Source: a virus
Reading direction: 5' to 3' (one strand)
Length of the DNA: 33,257 nt
Virus record (IMG/VR): IMGVR_UViG_3300032309_001493
Span: 1-33,257 of that record
Below are positions 12,012-19,435 of this stretch, one piece after another (positions within the stretch are counted from its first letter, which is position 1; the number at the start of each line of letters is the position of its first letter). Both the position numbers and the translations under genes were made by a program. Below the pieces are notes generated by a model that was given only the letters and a program-made list of their open reading frames with translations, searched no databases and was not told where the DNA came from.

Positions 12012-12292
12012 CAGCAAGACGGATTTCGGAAGCCGTCGCGAACTACATCCATTTATGCATCAACGAACACATGAGTAGCAACGCTACCCCTGAGAATGAA
12101 AAGGTAGTTATTGCAAGCGACTTCGCCACGTTTTCTGAGGAAGTCAGAAAGAACTGGCAAGAGTGTGACTTTAAACAACGCGAGTTTATCAAGAAAATGA
12201 TCGACCACCAAGGTGGATTAGCCAACATCAACCCGATGCACTACGAGGCATTTGTGCAGAAGGTTATAGCGGTGAAGGAGAACTCGCGATGA
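11993..12292 (+). CDS. Hypothetical protein
   Basis: This 99-residue protein (MDTRELAARRISEAVANYIH...) is not recognised. It is helical throughout, with an acidic first half and a final basic helix (YEAFVQKVIAVKENSR). AAAAGGAGA precedes the ATG, which lies inside the last codons of the previous gene. It is followed by an ATGA overlap, so it belongs to the replication operon. Confidence 0.65.
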   Translation: MDTRELAARRISEAVANYIHLCINEHMSSNATPENEKVVIASDFATFSEEVRKNWQECDFKQREFIKKMIDHQGGLANINPMHYEAFVQKVIAVKENSR

Positions 12293-12570
12293 GTGACTAC
12301 GCTATCTATTACGATGTGGCGTATGCCAACGAGATGGTGCAGCAAACGAGTGGTCTAAAGCAAGAACTTGAGATCACCAAGAACCAGCTTGAAGCAACAC
12401 GACATAGGCTTGAGGATCAAGTTAAGGTGACTGCTGAACTCCGTCGCCAGTATGAACAATTAGATGGGGACTACCAGCGACAATACGATAGAACGAACCA
12501 AGTCATTAACGAAAACGCCGTGCTACGCCAGCAACTTCAACAAGTTAGAGATGAAAGGCTGATTAAATGA
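12289..12570 (+). CDS. Coiled-coil protein
   Basis: The 93 residues are dominated by a long coiled coil from about 20 to 90 (LKQELEITKNQLEATRHRLE..., LRRQYEQLDGDYQRQYDRTN...). The start overlaps the previous gene by ATGA and the end overlaps the DUF2800 gene by ATGA. Such a protein could be a structural or dimerisation partner in the recombination complex. No specific family is recognised. Confidence 0.65.
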   Translation: MSDYAIYYDVAYANEMVQQTSGLKQELEITKNQLEATRHRLEDQVKVTAELRRQYEQLDGDYQRQYDRTNQVINENAVLRQQLQQVRDERLIK

Positions 12571-13322
12571 GTAGCGAACCAGCACACTCACGCTTCTCAC
12601 CCAGCAGTCGGGAACGATGGAGCGAATGTCCTGCGTCGATCCATATGCAAGAGGACTATGAGAACGTAACGAGCCCAGCAGCAGAACAAGGCACGCGAGT
12701 GCACGTCCTATTACATCATTTACTTACGGATAAACCCTTACCAGACAAGGTAGACCGTGAAGAGCTAGCGCGTGCTCAGTACGCGTTTGAATTAGTCATG
12801 GGCTTGATAAAATCGCACTTGTATCGAGGAACCAGTGTTAAGTTACACACCGAAGAAAAGGTTCACCTTAATGATAATCCTGAACTTCGAGGAACCCTCG
12901 ATATTGCAATCCTGGTCGAAAAAAGAACCGAATGGGCGTCTAAGTTGATTACCGACGTTTACGTCATTGATTACAAAGACGGTAACGTACCAGTGCAGGT
13001 AACTGATAACAAACAGGTTGAGTACTATGCAGCAGCGTTCGTAAATGAATTGGAAGGATACCACGAGATAGATAGAGACAATACAAAGTTTCACATTGGT
13101 ATCATCCAACCCCGTGTGGCAGAAGGTATCCAGTGGGACAAAGTTAGATATTACTGGCACCTAGCTGCTGTTAGAACCAACATCGAGGAAGAGGTAGACA
13201 TCTGCGAGACACGACCATTTACCAAAGCGGGTGAATGGTGCAAGTACTGCCTTGCATCGGGTGCTTGTAAGGCCAACGCTGAACGACTTATGGAATTGGT
13301 AGGAGTGGACATCAATGTTTGA
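12567..13322 (+). CDS. DUF2800 protein, N-terminal (RecB-like nuclease) part
   Basis: The 251 residues match the first two-thirds of DUF2800 proteins, which resemble RecB/Cas4-type PD-(D/E)XK nucleases with an iron-sulfur cluster. Seen are SPSSRERWSECPASIHM near 12-28 (first Cys), EQGTRVHVLLHHLL, the core strand VYVIDYKDGNVPVQVTDNKQ near 131-150 (D-x-K signature followed by Q-EYY), and the C-terminal CKYCLASGACKA with the remaining three cysteines. In other phages the same polypeptide continues with the part found here in the next gene. Neighbours (DUF2815, polymerase, VRR-NUC, helicase) form a common phage recombination/replication set. Confidence 0.8.
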   Translation: MSSEPAHSRFSPSSRERWSECPASIHMQEDYENVTSPAAEQGTRVHVLLHHLLTDKPLPDKVDREELARAQYAFELVMGLIKSHLYRGTSVKLHTEEKVHLNDNPELRGTLDIAILVEKRTEWASKLITDVYVIDYKDGNVPVQVTDNKQVEYYAAAFVNELEGYHEIDRDNTKFHIGIIQPRVAEGIQWDKVRYYWHLAAVRTNIEEEVDICETRPFTKAGEWCKYCLASGACKANAERLMELVGVDINV

Positions 13323-13788
13323 CAAGGAAGCACACACGCTATCTGACGCGCAGATAGCGAAGATTATCCAATACGCGCCAACGATCGAAAAGTTTCTGAA
13401 GAACGTCAAAGCTGAAGTGGTTATGCGTGCTGAACGTGGGCAAACCGTTGAGGGTGTAAAGGTCGTCGATGGTCGTGCAAGTTACGATTGGGCGATCCCT
13501 GAAGACAAATTGCTGAAGGTCTTCAAGAAACTTGGCGTGCCAAAAGAGTGCTGGCATGAGCATGAGGTGCTGTCTCCAAACAAGCTAAAGAACTTGACTT
13601 GGCAGGACAAAGACGGTAATCCAGACGGGCTAACGTCGGAGCAAGTCGAACTTGTTTACCGTGAGTATGTTAAAAAAGTACCCGGTTATCCGACGGTAGT
13701 ACCCAAAAATGACAAGCGGAAACCTAAAGACTTCGCCGCAGCGGGTGAACTAGACAATCTCTTTAAACAAGCAAACAGCAAGGAATAG
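13315..13788 (+). CDS. DUF2800 protein, C-terminal part as a separate gene
   Basis: The 157 residues correspond to the C-terminal part of full-length DUF2800 proteins: a helical start (LSDAQIAKIIQYAPTIEKFL), the segment VEGVKVVDGRASYDWAIPED (usual form: G-W-K-L-V-E-G-R-S-N-R-K-W), the helix LSPNKLKNL, and the end VPGYPTVVPKNDKRK. The gene overlaps the previous one by 8 bases in another frame and has its own AGGAG at a normal distance, so it is translated on its own. A natural gene split is more likely than a sequencing error, because both stop and start signals are well formed. Confidence 0.75.
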   Translation: MFDKEAHTLSDAQIAKIIQYAPTIEKFLKNVKAEVVMRAERGQTVEGVKVVDGRASYDWAIPEDKLLKVFKKLGVPKECWHEHEVLSPNKLKNLTWQDKDGNPDGLTSEQVELVYREYVKKVPGYPTVVPKNDKRKPKDFAAAGELDNLFKQANSKE

Positions 13789-13791
13789 AAA

Positions 13792-14466
13792 ATGACTAAA
13801 GAAAAAAAGTTTACCAACGCAACCGTTTTGTTTACAAACGTTGATATTAACTTCCCTAATCTGTTGACACCTACAGGAAGTCCTTTAAACCCCGATAAGA
13901 AAAGCTACAGCGTGACTATCCCATTACCGAAAAACGAAAAAGTTATTGTTGACGGTAAAGAGCGCGACATCGTGGAATTGTCGAAGGAACTTCTGAAGCG
14001 TCATTTTGGCTCTGAGGCCGAAAAGGTGTTTGTCAAGATTGAGAACGACAAACAAAAAATCTTCATGGTTGACGGCGACCAAGTCAAGAAGAAAGACGGC
14101 ACACCCATCGAGTACTTGAAGGGCAAGCACCAGATTAAAGTGGCGACTGGTGAGGATGCTCCTCACATATATTACGACGCGGATAGCCGCAAGGTAACGT
14201 TCGCTAACACCTCGGCTTGGGAAGAAGAAGGTCGTAAAATCAAGCAAGGTGCGGTTGCCAACGTAGCTGCGCAAATCTGGGTTCAAGACAACAAATATGG
14301 CTTTGGTTTGCGTGGCAAACTGCTTGCCGTTCAGTTTGTTAAAACGGGAAGCTCTGGTCAAGACGTTGACACTGAAGCGTTGTTTTCCCCGATTGAGAAG
14401 CCAGCAGTACCAGTCGTAGCGTTTGGCGGAACTGCCCCTTCGTTTGCGGACGAAGACGAGGATTGA
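13792..14466 (+). CDS. DUF2815 single-stranded DNA-binding protein
   Basis: The 224-residue product matches DUF2815, an OB-fold single-stranded DNA-binding family common in phages. Seen: TNATVLFTNVDINFPNLLTP near the start, YSVTIPLPKN, a charged middle, IYYDADSRKVTFANTSAWEE, and VAAQIWVQDNKYGFGLRGKL near the end of the fold. An acidic tail (FADEDED) closes the protein, as in SSB and T7 gp2.5, where the tail contacts replication partners. It follows the DUF2800 pair and precedes the polymerase, in a typical order. Confidence 0.85.
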   Translation: MTKEKKFTNATVLFTNVDINFPNLLTPTGSPLNPDKKSYSVTIPLPKNEKVIVDGKERDIVELSKELLKRHFGSEAEKVFVKIENDKQKIFMVDGDQVKKKDGTPIEYLKGKHQIKVATGEDAPHIYYDADSRKVTFANTSAWEEEGRKIKQGAVANVAAQIWVQDNKYGFGLRGKLLAVQFVKTGSSGQDVDTEALFSPIEKPAVPVVAFGGTAPSFADEDED

Positions 14467-14473
14467 TAGACAA

Positions 14474-14495
14474 GCGCCCGTGTAATAGCGGGCGC
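14474..14495. other. Intergenic hairpin before the polymerase gene
   Basis: GCGCCCG (14474-14480), an 8-base loop, CGGGCGC (14489-14495), with no T-run after it. It is more likely to be a partial attenuator or an mRNA processing and stability element, lowering polymerase relative to ssDNA-binding protein, than a full terminator. Confidence 0.55.
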
Positions 14496-14517
14496 ATAAG
14501 ATTGACATGGGGAAAAT

Positions 14518-16368
14518 ATGGAAAAATGGATCTATGATATAGAGACGTATCCAAACGTCTTCACTATAGCGCTTGAGCGTACGGACACCGACGACAAAGC
14601 ATCGTTTGAGATCAGCGATCGAGTCAATGACTCACGCAAGATCGCTGCATTTTTAGACAACAATGTTACCCTGATGATCGGATTCAATAACCTTGGGTTC
14701 GATTATCCTGTGCTGCATATGCTTCTGACGATGGGTGTGTCTGACGCTAAGACGCTCTACAACAAGGCTCAGGCAATCATCGACTCACAATCGAGTGGTG
14801 GGTATGACTTCACACACCTAATCCCGTCGTGGAAGCACATGCACCCACAGATGGACTTGTTCAAGATCCACCACTTTGACAACCCTAGTCGTAAGACAAG
14901 TCTTAAAGCGCTTCAATTCGCCATGCGCATGGACACACTGGAAGACCTACCATTTGACGTAGGTATGACGCTTAGCCATGAGCAGATCGACGTGCTGAAG
15001 AAGTACAATGCTCACGACGTACATGCCACGAAACTCTTTTATCAGCACACGTTGCCGATGATTGAGTTCCGTGAAAAGCTGTCAGAGAAGACGGGGTTCA
15101 ACTATACCAACCACAGCGATACCGCTATCGGCAAGAAGTTTTTTATCAACGCACTTACCGAAGCAGGTATCCAGTGCTACGACGAGAACAGAAAACCAAG
15201 ACAAACCCCTCGACCGTTTATCGACCTGAAGAACTGCATCGCACCATGGATCAAGTTTAAACACGAGGGACTGGAGAAAATCCGCTTGTGGTTGCTGGAA
15301 CAGACGATCACTGAAACCAAGAGCGTTTTTAAAAAACTCAGCACCGTCGTCAAAGGTACCACAGTCGTTTTTGGTTTAGGTGGAATACACGCCTCGATCA
15401 AAAACACTGCGGTGCGTTCTGACGACAACACGCTTGTGATAGACCTTGACGTTGCATCGTATTACCCCAACGTCTCAATCGCTAATAGGTTTTATCCGCA
15501 GCACCTTACAGAGAAATTCTGTGACGTGTATGACGACTTGTTTGACATAAGAAAACAATATGCAAAAGGTACGGCCGACAATGCAGCCTACAAGCTAGCC
15601 TTGAACGCCGTTTATGGTGACAGCAACAACCCTCGCAGTCCATTCTTTGACCCGCAGTTCACGATGCGGGTGACGCTGAATGGCCAGCTGTTGTTGTGCA
15701 AGCTGATCGACCTGCTACTTAAGATCGACAGTCTTCAGGTTATCCAGATGAACACAGACGGGATAACGATCACCATCGATAAGGCAGACGAAGAACGGTT
15801 CAGCACGATCGTTGATAACTGGCAGACCCAGTTGAAGTTTGTGATGGAGAGAACCGACTATAAGGCGATGTGGGTAAGAGACGTTAATAATTACATGGCG
15901 TTGTCCACTTCTGGAAAACTGAAAAAGAAGGGGGCATATGCTCACGAGATAGAATGGCACAAGGATCACGGTGAGTTAATAGTGCCGAAGGTGGCGGAGC
16001 TGGTGCTAACACAAGGCAAACCAATACGGAAAACTGTTGAGGAATGGCAAGATCCTTATGACTTCCTTATCCTCGGCAAGGTCAACCGAACCGATCGGTT
16101 ATCGCTGACTGAGGAGAACGACAAGGAAGGGGAACACGAGTTCATACAACGAGTATCACGCTACTACGTCGCTGATGGGGGTAAATACATGTGGAAACAT
16201 ATGCCCTCAATCATGAGTAAGAAGGGTGAGACAGGCCCACGGATAAACGCAGTTAAAAGTGGATGGAGGGTGCATGTCTGTAATGACATAAAGGATTTTG
16301 GTAAGTATGCAATCGACTACGATTATTATGTAGAGGAAGTGGAAAAGCTATGTCTAATTCTGAAATAG
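14518..16368 (+). CDS. Family-B DNA polymerase with 3'-5' exonuclease
   Basis: The 616-residue product joins a DEDD proofreading exonuclease and a polymerase domain. Exo I is YDIETYPNVF (D7, E9), Exo II is GFNNLGFDYPVL (D62), Exo III is YNAHDVHATKLF (D167). A GLGGIHAS motif (286-293) leads to motif A IDLDVASYYPN (D311), motif B KLALNAVYG (359-367) and motif C MNTDGITI (D414). Family-B enzymes usually have D-T-D in motif C; here it is N-T-D-G. Only about 48 residues separate motifs A and B, too few for the TPR1/TPR2 regions of protein-primed enzymes, so priming by the prim-pol protein is more likely. GGGGAAAAT is the ribosome site. Confidence 0.82.
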   Translation: MEKWIYDIETYPNVFTIALERTDTDDKASFEISDRVNDSRKIAAFLDNNVTLMIGFNNLGFDYPVLHMLLTMGVSDAKTLYNKAQAIIDSQSSGGYDFTHLIPSWKHMHPQMDLFKIHHFDNPSRKTSLKALQFAMRMDTLEDLPFDVGMTLSHEQIDVLKKYNAHDVHATKLFYQHTLPMIEFREKLSEKTGFNYTNHSDTAIGKKFFINALTEAGIQCYDENRKPRQTPRPFIDLKNCIAPWIKFKHEGLEKIRLWLLEQTITETKSVFKKLSTVVKGTTVVFGLGGIHASIKNTAVRSDDNTLVIDLDVASYYPNVSIANRFYPQHLTEKFCDVYDDLFDIRKQYAKGTADNAAYKLALNAVYGDSNNPRSPFFDPQFTMRVTLNGQLLLCKLIDLLLKIDSLQVIQMNTDGITITIDKADEERFSTIVDNWQTQLKFVMERTDYKAMWVRDVNNYMALSTSGKLKKKGAYAHEIEWHKDHGELIVPKVAELVLTQGKPIRKTVEEWQDPYDFLILGKVNRTDRLSLTEENDKEGEHEFIQRVSRYYVADGGKYMWKHMPSIMSKKGETGPRINAVKSGWRVHVCNDIKDFGKYAIDYDYYVEEVEKLCLILK

Positions 16369-16377
16369 GAAGTGAAA

Positions 16378-16704
16378 ATGAGTGAGAAAAAAGTAGAAGA
16401 TAAAGGTGGTAAATTATGCAAGGAGTTAGGTCTTGAGCACCGTAAATTCACGTCTCCGTCACGCCGTTCCGTTCCTGATCGGCTTATTCTGGGTTGTATC
16501 CCCCCCGAGGATCGAGAAACCGTTGCAAAGTATGTACGTTTTGTTGAGTACAAATCGGAAAAGGGAACTCTCACCCCCGGACAAGTCCGAGAGCTAAACC
16601 TACTGCACGCCCTTGGGTTCTACACCGAGGTTGTGCGCAACGTTGATGGACAAAGAGATGTCTACGAGGGGATGACTGGTGTCAAAAATACTGAAACCAA
16701 GTGA
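16378..16704 (+). CDS. VRR-NUC domain nuclease
   Basis: ATG 16378 is chosen because AGGA lies seven bases upstream; an in-frame GTG at 16372 is too close to it. The 108 residues match the virus-type replication-repair nuclease domain: SVPDRLILG near 32-40 (catalytic Asp), YVRFVEYKSEKGTLTPGQVR near 54-73 (E-x-K core) and LHALGFYTEVV. In phages this domain is a structure-specific DNA endonuclease, normally next to the SNF2-type helicase as here. The helicase gene starts inside its last 26 bases. Confidence 0.85.
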   Translation: MSEKKVEDKGGKLCKELGLEHRKFTSPSRRSVPDRLILGCIPPEDRETVAKYVRFVEYKSEKGTLTPGQVRELNLLHALGFYTEVVRNVDGQRDVYEGMTGVKNTETK

Positions 16705-19015
16705 TCTCCACGATTACCAGAAGCGCGCAATTGCACATCAGTGTACCAACCCTTATACGATGCTCTGGCTCGACATGGGTCTGGGTAAGACCATCATAAC
16801 GTTGAGCACCGTAGCACACCTTCTCAATCAAGGTGTGTTGAAGTCCGTGCTTGTCGTGGCACCATTGCGCCCGTTAAAGGGCGTATGGCGTCAACAGGCA
16901 CTCGAATGGGCACAGACGAAGCACCTTACGTTCTCGCTTATCTCAGGTACACCAGACCAGCGCTTTAGGGCGCTCAATCGCAAAGCTAACGTGTACCTAA
17001 TTAATAATGAGAACCTGAAGTGGTTGAGTGATGTTGTTAAAAAGAAGCTAATCGACAATGGTAAAGATCTACCGTTCAACGGTATCGTCTGGGACGAAGT
17101 GACGAAGATGAAGAACAGCACGAGTAAGAGAAGCAAAGCTGTGTTACCGATTGTGGCCAAGATGGACTGGATCACGGGGTTGACGGGGACACCAGCATCA
17201 AACGGTTTCCCTGACCTTCACGGGCAGTTCTTGGTCGTCGATAAGGGACAAAGACTGGGTGTCTACAAGACTCACTTTTTGGAGAATTATTTCTCTAAGG
17301 ATGGGTACAAACTAAAGCCTCATAACTTCTCGCTTGATGAGATCAAGCAAAAGATCGCAGACATAACGCTGGAGATGTCTGCTGAGGAGTACAACAAGCT
17401 ACCTGACATGGTGATTAACGACTTGCTGATCGAGTTACCCGACGAACTACGGGCAGATTACGACGGGATGGAGAAGGAGTTTTTCCTTCAACTCGATGCA
17501 CAGACCCACGTCGAGATCTTCAACAAAGCGTCGTTGACCAACAAGTGCCTTCAGTTCTCTAACGGTGCGATGTATTTGGAAGCTGGTAAACCAGAGTACC
17601 ACGTTATCCACGACTTGAAGCTGGATGCCTTGGAAGACATCATCGACTCGGCACAAGGTAACCCAGTGTTGTGTTCCTATGCGTACAAAAGCGACGCAGA
17701 CAGGATCATGAAGAAATTTAAATCACTCAATCCTATCAACCTGACTGCATGTAAGAGTGACGCACAACTGAACAACGCCATGAAGCGGTGGCAGAGTGGC
17801 GATTGTCCCTTGATGATTGGGCACCCTATGTGTTTAGCTGCCGACACTGAGGTTTTAACTGAACTGAGAGGTTGGGTTAAAATTACAGAGGTCCTACAAA
17901 CCGAGAAGGTTTTTGATGGTGTGGAATACGTCACCCATGATGGTTGCTCGTACTCAGGGTACGAAAAAACTATCGACCTATTTGGGATAACTATGACCTC
18001 AAACCATAAGATTCTTGTTGACGGAAAATGGAAGGAAGCCAGACATGTACAAGATACTGAGGAAAACAAGCGAAAAAGTTTATACAAATGGCAAACGCCA
18101 TCCAATTGTGGAGGCGGAATGTCTACGATGTGGCAAGATTCACGAGTTGATACGTCAAAATGCCATAAAGTCCAATCGTCAAAAGAGGGAGAATTGTCCT
18201 CATTGTATCGAGGAAACTTTTCATCGACTTACAGGATCACGAATATGGAGGATCTGGCAGGGTATCAAGAACCGTGCGACCGATACAACAGACAAAAATT
18301 ACGCGGGTCGCGGGATAACTATGACCAAGGAATGGACACACTTCGAGAAATTCTACGCCGATATGTCGATCGGTTACGCCGACGGGCTGACGATAGAACG
18401 AATCGACAACAATTTACCATACTCTCGTACCAATTGTCGTTGGGCGACCAATATGGAACAGCAGAGAAACAAACGAAACAATCGGTATTTGGAATATCAA
18501 GGAGAGAAAATTCATTTGGCGGAGCTGGTTCGTCGATCGGGGTTTTCCAAAATTATGCTTACGAAACGGTTGAATCAGGGAATGTCTGGAGACGAAGCAG
18601 TGGAAAGTTGCAAGCAGTCTCCGTACGGGAAAAGTCAGGAACCGAAGAATGTCAAAAAGAGACAAGGACGCATGTCTACGACCTTGTTAACTGTGGACCA
18701 CGAAACAGGTTCTTAATACGTAATAAGGACGGTGAAATGTTCATTTCACATAATTCCATGGGACACGGGATTGATGGGCTACAGAAAACAGGGTCCATCC
18801 TTGTGTGGTTTGGTCTGACATGGTCACTCGACCTATACAGTCAGTTCAATGCACGGATACGACGGCAGGGACAAAAGAAGCCAGTAGTATGCCATCGAAT
18901 TTTCACCAAGGACACGTTAGACCAAGCACAGGCAATGGCTCTGGACGAAAAAGCCGCTGGCGAAAATTCACTGAGAAGAGCAATCGGAGAGTATCGGAGA
19001 ATGAAATACGGGTGA
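16679..19015 (+). CDS. SNF2-type helicase interrupted by an intein
   Basis: The 778-residue precursor should splice to a 470-residue DNA-dependent ATPase (residues 1-384 joined to 693-778). Seen: motif I MGLGKT (33-38), motif II WDEVTKMKN (DE at 139-140), motif III TGTPASNG (169-176). The intein lies between residues 384 and 693, splitting motif V (HPM before it, SMGHGIDGLQ after it). Motif VI is QFNARIRRQGQ near 722-732. SNF2-type phage helicases assist replication or recombination and pair with VRR-NUC. The start is GTG 16679 after GAGGGG. The stop abuts the stop of the leftward holin gene without a gap. Confidence 0.85.
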   Translation: MSKILKPSDLHDYQKRAIAHQCTNPYTMLWLDMGLGKTIITLSTVAHLLNQGVLKSVLVVAPLRPLKGVWRQQALEWAQTKHLTFSLISGTPDQRFRALNRKANVYLINNENLKWLSDVVKKKLIDNGKDLPFNGIVWDEVTKMKNSTSKRSKAVLPIVAKMDWITGLTGTPASNGFPDLHGQFLVVDKGQRLGVYKTHFLENYFSKDGYKLKPHNFSLDEIKQKIADITLEMSAEEYNKLPDMVINDLLIELPDELRADYDGMEKEFFLQLDAQTHVEIFNKASLTNKCLQFSNGAMYLEAGKPEYHVIHDLKLDALEDIIDSAQGNPVLCSYAYKSDADRIMKKFKSLNPINLTACKSDAQLNNAMKRWQSGDCPLMIGHPMCLAADTEVLTELRGWVKITEVLQTEKVFDGVEYVTHDGCSYSGYEKTIDLFGITMTSNHKILVDGKWKEARHVQDTEENKRKSLYKWQTPSNCGGGMSTMWQDSRVDTSKCHKVQSSKEGELSSLYRGNFSSTYRITNMEDLAGYQEPCDRYNRQKLRGSRDNYDQGMDTLREILRRYVDRLRRRADDRTNRQQFTILSYQLSLGDQYGTAEKQTKQSVFGISRRENSFGGAGSSIGVFQNYAYETVESGNVWRRSSGKLQAVSVREKSGTEECQKETRTHVYDLVNCGPRNRFLIRNKDGEMFISHNSMGHGIDGLQKTGSILVWFGLTWSLDLYSQFNARIRRQGQKKPVVCHRIFTKDTLDQAQAMALDEKAAGENSLRRAIGEYRRMKYG
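17831..18754 (+). other. Intein in helicase motif V (308 codons)
   Basis: The insert runs from Cys385 to Asn692 of the precursor and is followed by Ser693. Block A is CLAADTEVLTELRGWVKI, block B is GITMTSNHKILVDGKW with the T-x-x-H motif, block F is VYDLVNCGPRNRFLI, and block G is FISHN with penultimate His, terminal Asn and Ser as +1. All chemical residues for class-1 splicing are present. The roughly 200 residues between blocks B and F (about 18050-18660) have no in-frame endonuclease motif and are polar and biased in composition; this stretch instead carries an HNH gene in the +1 frame. Confidence 0.9.
18045..18716 (+). CDS. HNH homing endonuclease nested out of frame inside the intein
   Basis: Read in the +1 frame relative to the helicase/intein, 223 codons are open from ATG 18045. 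GGAAGGAAG at 18030-18038 is a good ribosome site at normal distance. The product starts with a zinc-ribbon-like part (CLRC at 26-29 and CPHC at 51-54). It continues with the phage HNH core: RIWRIWQGIKNRA, NYAGRGITMTKEW (85-97), FEKFYADM, LTIERIDNNLPYSRTNCRWA (115-134), EQQRNKRNN. It ends with a helix-turn-helix segment (YQGEKIHLAELVRRSGFSKI...) typical of homing endonucleases. The gene begins right after splicing block B and ends inside block F coding. It would cut intein-free helicase genes and so spread the intein. Confidence 0.9.
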   Translation: MYKILRKTSEKVYTNGKRHPIVEAECLRCGKIHELIRQNAIKSNRQKRENCPHCIEETFHRLTGSRIWRIWQGIKNRATDTTDKNYAGRGITMTKEWTHFEKFYADMSIGYADGLTIERIDNNLPYSRTNCRWATNMEQQRNKRNNRYLEYQGEKIHLAELVRRSGFSKIMLTKRLNQGMSGDEAVESCKQSPYGKSQEPKNVKKRQGRMSTTLLTVDHETGS

Positions 19016-19435
19016 CTATTTACTAGTCCCCTTCACCTTATCGAAGCTACGCATACCACCAAGACCTAACATGCCCATCAACAGGGTCATCAGCGTGTCC
19101 ATGTTAAACTGAGGAAGTGTGACTTGGACACCAAATGCTGACAGTGTGAATGCCAAACATGGTTGAACGACGTAATGGTAACCAAACGCAACAGCGCATA
19201 CCCACCCACAAGCTGGGCGCCAAGATGATACAAACCAGTTGGAGCTTTGAGCTTCTTCCTTGTTGATGTCCGTCTGCTGCTGTGCAATTTGTAGAGCAGC
19301 ATCAATCTGTTTGAAATCATCAGCTTGCTTGAGCTTTGTGAGCTCGAGCTGCATCTGGGCTTGTGCTTGTGGGTCAGGGATGAACTTGTTCACCACCTGA
19401 ACCACACCGCCGATGATGTCATCGAGTCCTAACAT
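19016..19435 (-). CDS. Holin, 3-TM gene-transfer-agent type
   Basis: The 139-residue product matches the family of 3-TM holins named from gene transfer agents. It has an amphipathic start, a Q/K-rich helix (AQAQMQLELTKLKQADDF), then the signature SSNWFVSSWRPACGWVCAVA near 78-97, a second hydrophobic part (QPCLAFTLSAFGVQVTLP) and the end LMTLLMGMLGLGGMRSFDKV. Holins form lesions in the inner membrane that release or trigger the endolysin. Placed last in the late unit, it starts within the stop of a 12-codon ORF (TAATG). Confidence 0.8.
   Translation of the reverse strand: MLGLDDIIGGVVQVVNKFIPDPQAQAQMQLELTKLKQADDFKQIDAALQIAQQQTDINKEEAQSSNWFVSSWRPACGWVCAVAFGYHYVVQPCLAFTLSAFGVQVTLPQFNMDTLMTLLMGMLGLGGMRSFDKVKGTSK

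Noticed and set aside
13924-14508. Long antisense frame (194 codons) opposite the DUF2815 gene
   Set aside because: It lies entirely opposite a well-recognised gene, and its translation has no domain and no sensible start site.
18015-18044. Upstream TTG start for the nested endonuclease
   Set aside because: No ribosome site precedes TTG 18015, and the extra ten residues are out-of-frame block B; ATG 18045 has a clear site.
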